This document shows positions 1-5,412 of a DNA stretch of 5,412 nt, piece by piece. Within the stretch, counting starts at the first letter, position 1. Each line of letters begins with the position of its first letter. The notes under the pieces were generated by a model. It was given only the letters and a program-made list of their open reading frames with translations. It was not told the origin of the DNA and ran no database searches. Position numbers and translations under genes: made by a program. This DNA comes from Synechococcaceae cyanobacterium RL_1_2 (GTDB lineage: Bacteria > Cyanobacteriota > Cyanobacteriia > Cyanobacteriales > JAAUPO01), in the NCBI GenBank assembly GCA_012033095.1, contig JAAUPO010000204.1:1-5412 (forward strand), given 5' to 3'.

Positions 1-67
1 ATTGCTTAAAAATCTAGGTGATTTCCCCCCAGACTGGGGGGCAAGGGGGCTTTTCAAACATCCTCTT
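1..67 (+). repeat. Intergenic inverted-repeat element, copy A (truncated by window edge)
   Basis: This is the right half of the element seen complete at 977-1110, in the same orientation and roughly 90% identical by eye. It has AAAATCTAGGTGATTT, a C6-AGACT-G6 hairpin (about 25-41), a second G run, and the end CTTTTCAAACATCCTCTT (50-67). The first 15 bases match, in reverse, the interior of copy C (TTTTTAAGCAAT). The left half lies outside the window. Confidence 0.75.
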
Positions 68-172
68 AGAAATACAATTTAGAAATGTGTGGAGTATCCT
101 TCGAGGGAGCGTATCTCAATTTAAGTTTTAGATTTTATTAAATCCTCATGCCTAAGCCAAAGTATAGGCGGT

Positions 173-865
173 TTAAACCCGATCGCTTTCGTTGCTTTGA
201 TAATTAAAATTAAGTTCTTCCTTAAGGCTTTTATGGGCTAGACGGGTGATATAAACCGTAATCGCGATCGTTGCAATTACGGTCATGACCTTAAGCAACA
301 GATGCACCAGATCCCCATGGTTGGCGGCTTCCATGGTGCGATCGGCAGCCCTGGGGAGATAGCCCAAATATACATACATCACCGTGCTAGGAATCATCGC
401 GATCCAAGTGGCTAACACATAATCCTTGAGGGGAACTTTAGTGACCCCAAAGGCATAATCTAAAAACACAAAGGGAAACAGAGGGGAAAGCCGAGTTAAA
501 CCAACGATTTTCCAGCCATTTTTAGCCACAGCCCGATCGATGGCTTGGAATTTGGGACGTTTTTCAATTTCCTTCGCTACCCAATCCCGCAACAAGTATC
601 GGCCTAATAAAAAAGAAACAGTGGCCCCTACCGTGGAAGCGATCGAGGCAATAATCGAACCTTTAACCACTCCAAACAGTAATCCCGCTCCTAGGGTCAA
701 TACCGCAGCGGAAATTAGCAGCATGGTTGCTAGCACATAAAACGCAATAAATAGCAACACTCCCCAATTACCAAGGGAGTCAATCCACCCTAATACCAAA
801 TTCATGATGTTTGTGATCGATATTTGCCCCATTGACAGATTGAGGGTGAGGGTTCCTGTTGCCAT
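173..865 (-). CDS. TVP38/TMEM64 family membrane protein (VTT/DedA superfamily)
   Basis: This is a polytopic inner-membrane protein of 230 residues. The family (SNARE-associated/VTT domain) is linked to membrane lipid or small-solute transport, but the substrate here is unknown. Seen in the sequence, numbered from the chosen start: a hydrophobic segment at about 33-55, a Gly-rich re-entrant-type stretch with GAGLLFG (59-65), a second membrane stretch at about 70-90 ending in LLGRY, the family signature RLSPLFPF (125-132) followed by DYAFGVT (136-142), a segment at about 150-170 with YVYLGYLPR, and a last helix at about 190-210. The tail is charged and hydrophilic. An in-frame ATG at 895 would add 10 residues. 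I prefer the ATG at 865 because GGAG (872-875 on the opposite strand) lies 6 nt upstream, whereas no good ribosome site precedes 895. The gene is divergent from the 650-residue gene and is flanked by two same-orientation copies of an intergenic element. The family is firm; the start and the role are less so. Confidence 0.88.
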   Translation of the reverse strand: MATGTLTLNLSMGQISITNIMNLVLGWIDSLGNWGVLLFIAFYVLATMLLISAAVLTLGAGLLFGVVKGSIIASIASTVGATVSFLLGRYLLRDWVAKEIEKRPKFQAIDRAVAKNGWKIVGLTRLSPLFPFVFLDYAFGVTKVPLKDYVLATWIAMIPSTVMYVYLGYLPRAADRTMEAANHGDLVHLLLKVMTVIATIAITVYITRLAHKSLKEELNFNYQSNESDRV

Positions 866-976
866 GGAGGACTCCGCGATCGTTCCTATATACATGTAAT
901 AGCCTATCTAAACTGCTCTAAACTTCTGAACTATGCAGGGCAAATAATTGTTGATTATCTTTAATGCCCAACACTT

Positions 977-1110
977 AAAATGTGTTTGAAAAGTATCAAA
1001 TGTTGTTGAGTTGCCCCCTAGATCCCCCCAATTTTGGGGACTTGATTGATTAAAATCTAGGTGATTTTCCCCAGAATGGGGGGCAAGGGGGGCTTTTCAA
1101 ACATCCTCTT
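977..1110 (+). mobile_element. MITE-like non-autonomous element, copy B (complete)
   Basis: The ends form a perfect 11-bp inverted repeat: TGTTTGAAAAG (983-993) and CTTTTCAAACA (1093-1103). Inside each end lie mirrored C and G tracts (GCCCCC near 1013-1018, GGGGGGC near 1087-1093) and two small hairpins, CCCCAA-TT-TTGGGG (1026-1039) and CCCC-AGAAT-GGGG (1069-1081). It has no coding capacity. A right-half copy (1-67) and an inverted left-half copy (4051-4133) lie in the same window. By structure it resembles a MITE moved by a transposase encoded elsewhere; which IS family is not established. The outermost bases of the left end are degenerate, so the exact left boundary is uncertain and I see no clear target duplication. 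Confidence 0.7.
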
Positions 1111-1232
1111 GAATTGACCATGGATTAAACTAGAAAGATAAAAGTAATAAAGTCAATCAAGTTAATAAAAATAATTAGAAACAATAAAAAACTGAAATAA
1201 AAATTCAGTTCTATTCAGTTTTGATTAATTAT

Positions 1233-1256
1233 GATTGTTTGATTGTTTGATTGTTT
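1233..1256. repeat. GATTGTTT x3 tandem repeat
   Basis: Three perfect consecutive 8-bp units in the AT-rich leader of the 650-residue gene. Confidence 0.85.
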
Positions 1257-1292
1257 TGTATTTGTTTTTCCCTAGTTTGTTCCACTTAATTC

Positions 1293-1308
1293 ACCAATGT
1301 ACCAATGT
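1293..1308. repeat. ACCAATGT x2 tandem repeat
   Basis: Two perfect 8-bp units. The core ACCAATG recurs at 1362-1368 and again at 3933-3939. Confidence 0.8.
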
Positions 1309-1310
1309 AT

Positions 1311-1330
1311 ATTTTTCCCAATTTTTCCCA
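1311..1330. repeat. ATTTTTCCCA x2 tandem repeat
   Basis: Two perfect 10-bp units, starting 2 bp after the ACCAATGT pair. Confidence 0.85.
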
Positions 1331-1363
1331 TAGCCCATCATTAAATTGGAGCGGGGGAACCAC

Positions 1364-1382
1364 CAATGATATTTATTCATTG
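1364..1382. promoter_or_regulatory. Possible operator dyad CAATGA-N7-TCATTG
   Basis: Perfect 6-bp inverted repeat with a 7-nt AT-only spacer, followed 4 bp later by TATTAT (1386-1391). Its position about 95 bp upstream of the start codon suits a regulator site, but in AT-rich DNA such a dyad could occur by chance. Confidence 0.25.
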
Positions 1383-1435
1383 TGATATTATGATGCGCCA
1401 ACCATCAAATCGGAAGAATCTAGGTTAGGATAAAC

Positions 1436-1459
1436 CCAGTTAAATTACCAGTTAAATTA
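1436..1459. repeat. CCAGTTAAATTA x2 tandem repeat next to the start codon
   Basis: Two perfect, abutting 12-bp units ending 17 bp before the ATG at 1477, just ahead of the GGAG ribosome site. They would lie in the 5' leader of the mRNA or in the core promoter. Confidence 0.85.
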
Positions 1460-1476
1460 GCTGTCTAGTCGGAGCT

Positions 1477-3429
1477 ATGGTTAAAACAGCAGCCCACGTT
1501 AACCTTTCAGAATTAGAACAATTACTCCACCAACGGCTTTATGCAGAGCCATTGAGGGTTTTGCCTTTACAGGTGCGCTGTTTGCTACAAAAAAATAGCA
1601 TTCTTATTTTTGTGGAGCATCCCCATCCCCAACTAGATCATCCCGGCGGTTTTCGTATTGTGCGACAAATGTTAGAGGATGAAAAATTTTTACAGGGGGA
1701 TTATCAAATTCTTTTGTATTTAAAAACCCACGGTGCGAAGAAACCCTATTCTTTCCATAATCTTAATGGGATCCCAGATCAATTGTTAAAACATATCCCC
1801 TTGGAGTCATTGACCCAGGACGAAGAAGCACAAGAAGAATTTCCTACCCTCAATGATGATAGTGAAATTTGGAATTCTATTTTGGCGCAGGTGGAACAGG
1901 AGCACCCCCAAGAAGAGTCGGTCTCTGAAGAAGAAATCACCAATATGGATGCAGAATCGTTCCCTATGCCAAAGGAAGGGGAAGCCCTGGAGAACCTCGA
2001 ACCGCCCAATCTGTCCGTGGAAGAGGTGGAGTTTACCTTGGAAGAAGCTGATGAGTCATCATTAGGCTTTCATGGCGATCGCGTGGAACAAGGAGACGAA
2101 GAAGAGGCCACTTTGACCGATTTTAGTCCGGTGCAGGAGATGCCCAAAAATAGAATTAATAAACCGGTGTTATGGGGTTTATTATTTAGTGCGGGGCTAT
2201 TCTGTAGCACTTTTTATCTGTTGACTAGGCCCTGTGTGCTGGGGCAATGTACATTGATTGGCCAGGCCCAAACCTTAGCGGATACTTCGGCTCAGATTGG
2301 TGCTGTTCCCATTGCTGGCCAAGCAATTCTTGAGAGCCAACAGGATTTGAAGCGAGCGATCGCTGGTCTGAATAGCATTCCGTTTTGGTCAGGGAAACAT
2401 CAAACGGCCCAGCAGTTATTAACCGTTTACCGCAAGCGGGATAGGGATTTGGATGGGCTGGTGGAGGCTCTTAAAGCTGGGGCCAAAGCGGGTCAGATGG
2501 CTAATAGTACCCTATTAACTTCCCAACGATGGCAAGAAGTACGCCAGCAATGGCAAACGGCGATCGTGTTACTAGAGCAAATCTCCCCCGATAGTGATTA
2601 CTATAGTTTTGCTCAACAAAAAATTCCGGAATACACCCAAAATCTAAAAGCCATTAATAGCCGTTTAGAGGAAGAACAGGGGGCAGTCACTAGCATTAGT
2701 GAAGCTAAAACCGCTGCTAAAATTGCGGAGGTACGTCAGGGGGTAGCCCAATCTTTAGAAGATTGGACGTTAGCCGAATCGACGTGGCAAACTGCCATTG
2801 ACCGCTTGGAATCTATTTCTCCCCAATCTACTACCTACGCAGAAGCCCAAACCCTCCTCGATCGCTATCGGACAGAATTAGTCTCCGCCCAAGAACAAAG
2901 AACCGCAGAAGCCTTTGCTGCTCGAGCCTACAATAAAGCTTTAGAACTAAAGGTTACGGCCAAATCCGCCGAATCCGATGGGCAGTGGTCAACGGCGGTG
3001 TCCAGTTGGCGTACAGGCCTTACCAGTTTGGAGCAGATTGCCAATGATAGTTTTTATTATAAGCAAGCCCAATCCCTCAAGCCGGAATATCGTGAAGGCC
3101 TCAAGGCTGCGGAAGCTAAACTGAATACTGCAGCAAAAAATCAACAGGTATTGAAAGCCCTAGAACAAACCTGTGGTCAGCGTTCCACCATTTGTACTGG
3201 CAAAATTCAAGGCCAAGAAATTATTGTTACTTTTACCCCAACCTATTTAAAGGAAATTGCGAACACCGCTCAAATTGCTCAAAATAAAGGCACCAATAAT
3301 AGTCAAATCCAATTAATTAAACATATTGCGACCCTAGAGGAAGCTTTTCAAGCGATCGCTAGAACTTCAAAAATCCCCGTCAGCGTCTATCATCCTGATG
3401 GTCAATTGATTTTCACCTACCAACCCTAA
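1477..3429 (+). CDS. Single-pass membrane protein with acidic linker and four Trp/Tyr-rich helical repeats, function unknown
   Basis: I do not recognise a characterised homologue for this 650-residue protein. Visible parts: an N-terminal folded domain (about 8-110) with alternating hydrophobic strands and helices; a Glu/Asp-rich, probably disordered linker (about 113-222); one transmembrane helix (about 230-249) preceded by KNRINK, which by the positive-inside rule puts the N-terminus in the cytoplasm and the C-terminal 400 residues in the periplasm or thylakoid lumen. That part has four degenerate repeats, at about 291-325, 359-390, 437-468 and 511-542, with pattern W-x2-A/G-hydrophobic-x3-L-x2-I, then a Tyr and a Tyr/Arg pair. 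The last three also have a second Trp 7 residues earlier (352, 430, 504). They look TPR-like. A C-terminal domain (about 555-650) carries Cys566 and Cys573. The ATG at 1477 follows GGAG (1471-1474), only 2 nt away, which is tight. A scaffold or envelope role is a guess from architecture. A DUF423 gene follows after 29 bp. Confidence 0.85.
   Translation: MVKTAAHVNLSELEQLLHQRLYAEPLRVLPLQVRCLLQKNSILIFVEHPHPQLDHPGGFRIVRQMLEDEKFLQGDYQILLYLKTHGAKKPYSFHNLNGIPDQLLKHIPLESLTQDEEAQEEFPTLNDDSEIWNSILAQVEQEHPQEESVSEEEITNMDAESFPMPKEGEALENLEPPNLSVEEVEFTLEEADESSLGFHGDRVEQGDEEEATLTDFSPVQEMPKNRINKPVLWGLLFSAGLFCSTFYLLTRPCVLGQCTLIGQAQTLADTSAQIGAVPIAGQAILESQQDLKRAIAGLNSIPFWSGKHQTAQQLLTVYRKRDRDLDGLVEALKAGAKAGQMANSTLLTSQRWQEVRQQWQTAIVLLEQISPDSDYYSFAQQKIPEYTQNLKAINSRLEEEQGAVTSISEAKTAAKIAEVRQGVAQSLEDWTLAESTWQTAIDRLESISPQSTTYAEAQTLLDRYRTELVSAQEQRTAEAFAARAYNKALELKVTAKSAESDGQWSTAVSSWRTGLTSLEQIANDSFYYKQAQSLKPEYREGLKAAEAKLNTAAKNQQVLKALEQTCGQRSTICTGKIQGQEIIVTFTPTYLKEIANTAQIAQNKGTNNSQIQLIKHIATLEEAFQAIARTSKIPVSVYHPDGQLIFTYQP
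2075..2082. repeat. HIP1 octamer GCGATCGC
   Basis: Highly iterated palindrome typical of many cyanobacterial genomes; here it lies inside the acidic-linker coding region of the 650-residue gene. Confidence 0.9.
2356..2363. repeat. HIP1 octamer GCGATCGC
   Basis: Second exact copy, in the coding region of the first helical repeat (residues about 294-296). Confidence 0.9.
3352..3359. repeat. HIP1 octamer GCGATCGC
   Basis: Third exact copy, in the C-terminal domain coding region. Near matches also occur around 637, 877 and 5215. Confidence 0.9.
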
Positions 3430-3458
3430 TTAACCAGAGGTCTTAGCCAATACCGTTA

Positions 3459-3888
3459 ATGGATAAAATCAGTGCCAAATTATATTTAATCCTTGGGGCG
3501 ATCTTTGGGGTCATGGCCGTTGGTGCAGGGGCGTTTGGGGCCCATGGTTTGAGAAATATACTAGATGCAACGGCCCTTAATACTTGGCAAACCGCCGCCC
3601 GCTATCAATTGAGCCATGCCCCCCATGTTGATCTTTATTGGTTTGGCATTACAACTTCCAAGCTTAGAGCTTAACCGTTTTAGTTTGAAGCTTAGTGGTA
3701 TATTTTTTGTGATCGGTGTAATGCTTTTTTCCGGTAGTTTATATGCCTTAACGTTCATTCATGGGAAGGCGGCCTTAGGGTTATTAACGCCCCTTGGGGG
3801 CCTAGGTTTAATGGGGGGATGGTTATGGTTATTAATAGCCGTAATTAATCCAAAAACATCTCACCAATTAGATCAACTAGAGCCATAA
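3459..3888 (+). CDS. DUF423 family small membrane protein, interrupted by a one-base frameshift
   Basis: Reading from the ATG at 3459 and dropping one C from the six-C run at 3619-3624 gives a continuous 142-residue protein. Without the correction it splits into a 71-residue N-terminal piece (3459-3674) and a downstream piece in another frame ending at 3888. Seen in the joined protein: membrane helices at about 7-28, 54-67, 78-98 and 104-130, GAFGAHGL (24-31), a W-x2-A-x2-YQ-x2-HA stretch (43-54), FSGSLY (90-95), and TPLGGLGLMGGWLWL (110-124). All are typical of DUF423 proteins, usually about 120-130 residues and of unknown function. Both halves are well conserved in family motifs, so the break is recent or artefactual. 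The start lies 29 bp after the preceding stop, suggesting a shared transcript; only a distant GAGG (3437-3440) could serve as ribosome site. Confidence 0.82.
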
Positions 3889-3904
3889 ACAAAAGCCATA
3901 AACA
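3881..3904. repeat. AGCCATAAACA direct repeat (13-bp period)
   Basis: Two copies of an 11-bp word at 3881-3891 and 3894-3904. The first contains the TAA stop (3886-3888) of the DUF423 gene. It looks like a small slippage duplication. Confidence 0.7.
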
Positions 3905-3973
3905 GAATTTTCCATTAATGCCCGTCAACTATACCAATGATACACAATGGCAAAAATTCAAAAAATTCATAGG

Positions 3974-4005
3974 TTTTAAAATAGATTTTAAAATAGATTT
4001 TAAAA
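3974..4005. repeat. TTTTAAAATAGA tandem repeat, 2.7 units
   Basis: Perfect 12-bp period: units at 3974-3985 and 3986-3997, and a partial unit 3998-4005. Each contains the palindrome TTTTAAAA. It lies in the gap between the convergent DUF423 and NYN genes. Confidence 0.85.
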
Positions 4006-4050
4006 ATTTCGCCCAATAGACTTCCTGATCCTTACTTGTCTAGGACTACC

Positions 4051-4133
4051 AGATTTTTAAGCAATTAAATCCCCCAACTTGGGGAATTTAGGGGGCGATT
4101 CAACAACATTTGATCCTTTTCAGACACCCTCTT
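4051..4133 (-). repeat. Intergenic inverted-repeat element, copy C (half element, inverted)
   Basis: Read on the minus strand, this matches the left half of copy B: an end AAGAGGGTGTCTGAAAAG, then GATCAAATGTTGTTGAAT, a GCCCCCTAAAT tract, a G/C hairpin (CCCC-AACTT-GGGG, 4072-4084) and TTAAAAATCT. Homology stops there; the AGGTGATTT half with the other terminal repeat is absent. Its terminal CTT overlaps the stop codon of the NYN-domain gene. It lies between two convergent genes, and its hairpin could act as a weak bidirectional terminator, though no T tract follows it. Confidence 0.7.
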
Positions 4134-4680
4134 ACTTGCCTCGTCGGAGTTGTTGTAACTTTTGTTGGGTTTTATGATCCAATCCATGGAATAACATTCC
4201 TCGGCTAGCTTGGCTCTTTTTGCACTGTTGTTTCGGTTTCATGGTTTTGATGGTAGAGCATACCTCCTTCACCAAATTAGGGGCGGACAACCAATGGGCC
4301 CCATAACCTAAAGCTGTCAGTTGTTGAGCGCGATCGGATGTAGCCACAATTAGTCTTTCGTAGGTATAGATATGCTGGCGTTGAAAATTAGCACAAAACT
4401 TTTCAATGTAGCTATCTGCGCTCTGCTTGTAACCGGTGTAAAGTACCGAGAGGAAATTATTATAGGGTTCTTCCCGCACCGGGGTATCTTGGTAATGGGC
4501 ATCGAACACTACTTGGGTACGATAGCCCCTCAGCGCAGTGTAATTAATCATGTGCTCCACCAATTCCCTTCTTGCTGCATCCAATCCGTGGTGGTGTTTA
4601 ATTAGTTTGAGATCTTGCCAAAAGCCGATGATATTATAGCCATCTACTAGCAAAAAGCCTGGCAATTTTTCAGAAGCCAT
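4132..4680 (-). CDS. YacP/Rae1-like NYN-domain ribonuclease
   Basis: This 182-residue protein matches the YacP-type NYN (PIN-like) family. The Bacillus subtilis member, Rae1, is a ribosome-associated endoribonuclease that cleaves mRNA in the ribosomal A site; the same role here is inferred. Seen in the sequence: LLVDGYNIIG (10-19), giving acidic residue Asp13 and Asn16; VVFDAH with Asp60; SADSYIE with Asp89 and Glu93; and VATSDRAQQ with Asp116. This is the usual set of acidic metal-binding positions. A Lys/Arg/Gln-rich tail (about 148-182) could contact RNA. The frame stays open to a TTG at 4689, but I chose the ATG at 4680, which fits the normal short lead-in to the DGYN strand; GAGAG about 10 nt upstream is a weak ribosome site. 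It is divergent from fabD (140-bp gap) and convergent with the DUF423 gene. Its TAA stop (4132-4134) overlaps the end of an intergenic repeat element, so the last residues may have been altered by that insertion. Confidence 0.88.
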   Translation of the reverse strand: MASEKLPGFLLVDGYNIIGFWQDLKLIKHHHGLDAARRELVEHMINYTALRGYRTQVVFDAHYQDTPVREEPYNNFLSVLYTGYKQSADSYIEKFCANFQRQHIYTYERLIVATSDRAQQLTALGYGAHWLSAPNLVKEVCSTIKTMKPKQQCKKSQASRGMLFHGLDHKTQQKLQQLRRGK

Positions 4681-4820
4681 GGTGGTCAAACTCTCAAACT
4701 CAAAGGATCATTGCTGGTAATAGTGACAAGGAATCAACATATATTAACAATAACCCCCTTAAATGTAAAATAAACTTGAAGAATAGAAAAATAAATTAAG
4801 AAATAACAACATTTATTACT

Positions 4821-5412
4821 ATGGGTAAAATAGCGTGGGTATTTCCAGGACAAGGCTCTCAGGCCGTAGGGATGGGATTAGATTTGACTGAAATACCCCA
4901 CGCCCAGGCACGGTTTGAGGAAGCGGAAACTATTCTAGGTTGGTCGGTATTAGATATCTGTAATGGTGACGAAGAAAAATTAAATTACACCCTATATACC
5001 CAACCCTGTCTCTACGTTATTTCGAGTATTTTGGTTGATTTACTTAAACAACAGGGCCATCGTCCAGATTTGGTTGCAGGCCATAGTTTAGGGGAGTACG
5101 TTGCCCTGTACGCGGCAGAGGTATTTGATTTTGCCACTGGTTTAAATTTGGTTAAAACTAGGGCAGAAGTCATGACTAATGCTTCGGGGGGAAAATGGTT
5201 GCCATTATGAGATTCGATCGCGATCAATTAGACGAACTAGTTAAGGGCCATGGGCAAGTGGTGTTAGCAAATGATAATAGCGAGCAACAAGTGGTTATTT
5301 CTGGCGTGGTAGCGGGGTGGATCAAGTAATTGCGGATCTTAAGCCTAAAAAAGCGGTGGAATTGAAAGTATCAGGGGCTTTTCATTCTCCCCTGATGGCA
5401 GAGCCGGCCGCT
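4821..5412 (+). CDS. fabD: Malonyl-CoA:ACP transacylase (FabD), 3'-partial, two frameshifts
   Basis: FabD moves the malonyl group from malonyl-CoA to acyl carrier protein, supplying the extender unit of type II fatty-acid synthesis in the cytoplasm. Seen in the sequence: FPGQGSQAVGMG (8-19); the nucleophile elbow GHSLGEY (87-93) with active-site Ser89; TRAEVM with the conserved Arg114 that binds the malonyl carboxylate; then, after frame correction, NDNSEQQVVISG and GAFHSPLM, whose His is the expected catalytic His. The frame breaks twice. One base is missing in the G6A4 run at 5186-5195 (either a seventh G or a fifth A restores SGGKMVAIM), and one G is missing at 5314-5317 (restoring VVAGVDQVIADL). 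The gene runs off the window at about two thirds of its usual length (near 290-310 residues). No clear Shine-Dalgarno precedes the ATG, and I could not pick out a convincing promoter in the 140-bp AT-rich gap shared with the divergent NYN gene. fabD is normally essential, so sequencing error is the likeliest cause of the breaks. Confidence 0.93.

Larger units (their letters stand above)
1111..1476. other. AT-rich non-coding leader upstream of the 650-residue gene
   Basis: I see no gene in this 366-bp stretch. It holds short tandem duplications: TTCAGTT twice (1204-1220), GATTGTTT three times (1233-1256), ACCAATGT twice (1293-1308), ATTTTTCCCA twice (1311-1330) and CCAGTTAAATTA twice (1436-1459). 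It also has a dyad CAATGA-7-TCATTG (1364-1382) beside a TATTAT (1386-1391) that could be a -10 box, but no matching -35 is visible. The promoter of the downstream gene presumably lies here; its position is not established. Confidence 0.5.

Noticed and set aside
540..740. 66-codon plus-strand ORF inside the TVP38 gene
   Set aside because: It lies opposite the strongly family-matching minus-strand gene and has low-complexity content without a recognisable domain.
1..1110. C-tract/G-tract repeats as a CRISPR array
   Set aside because: The copies are about 1 kb apart, carry inverted ends and are not separated by uniform spacers.
1779..2065. Open frames on both strands within the acidic-linker region of the 650-residue gene
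   Set aside because: They arise from GAA/GAG-rich coding sequence read in other frames; their products are Ser-, Lys- or Trp-rich with no domain.
3561..3758. 65-codon minus-strand ORF across the DUF423 frameshift
   Set aside because: The opposite strand encodes clear DUF423 motifs on both sides of the break; this frame is its complement.
4072..4084. CCCC-AACTT-GGGG as a Rho-independent terminator
   Set aside because: The stem is only 4 bp and no T run follows in either direction; it is better explained as part of the repeat element.
4372..4605. 77-codon plus-strand ORF opposite the NYN gene
   Set aside because: The minus strand has all acidic NYN motifs in this interval; the plus frame has no matching family.
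4711..4745. Sigma70-type promoter for fabD (TTGCTG with a downstream TATATT)
   Set aside because: The spacing between the two hexamers is far from 16-18 bp and other pairings were no better.
5012..5227. 71-codon minus-strand ORF opposite fabD
   Set aside because: It overlaps the active-site region of FabD on the other strand.

Overview
The window looks like chromosomal DNA of a unicellular cyanobacterium, most likely Synechocystis or a close relative. It contains three exact HIP1 octamers (GCGATCGC) plus several near matches, AT-rich intergenic DNA, intergenic repeats built from C-tract/G-tract hairpins, and proteins of cyanobacterial type. The genus is inferred from these features and was not tested by a search.

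Layout: (1) 1-172 holds the end of a short inverted-repeat element (copy A, cut by the window edge). (2) 173-865, minus strand, is a TVP38/TMEM64 (VTT/DedA-superfamily) membrane protein. (3) 866-1476 is a long gene-free stretch. It contains a complete copy of the same element (copy B, with an 11-bp perfect terminal inverted repeat) and then an AT-rich leader full of short tandem duplications. (4) 1477-3429, plus strand, is a 650-residue single-pass membrane protein with an acidic cytoplasmic linker and four Trp/Tyr-rich helical repeats; I do not recognise its function. (5) 3459-3888, plus strand, is a DUF423 small membrane protein broken by one extra C in a C run, 29 bp downstream of the previous gene and probably co-transcribed. 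(6) 3889-4131 is the gap between convergent genes, with a 12-bp tandem repeat and a half copy (copy C) of the element. (7) 4132-4680, minus strand, is a YacP/Rae1-like NYN-domain ribonuclease whose stop codon overlaps the end of copy C. (8) 4821 to the window end, plus strand, is fabD (malonyl-CoA:ACP transacylase), incomplete at the 3' side and carrying two single-base homopolymer frameshifts.

The genes do not form an obvious single pathway. The fatty-acid gene and the ribonuclease are divergent, and the 650-residue protein and the TVP38 protein are divergent across the element-bearing gap. Three frameshifts lie in C, G or G/A runs within about 1.7 kb. Two of them hit fabD, normally an essential gene, so I read them as probable sequencing or assembly errors rather than biology.

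The most informative non-coding content is the non-autonomous repeat family (copies A, B, C). No defence, CRISPR, tRNA or rRNA feature was seen.
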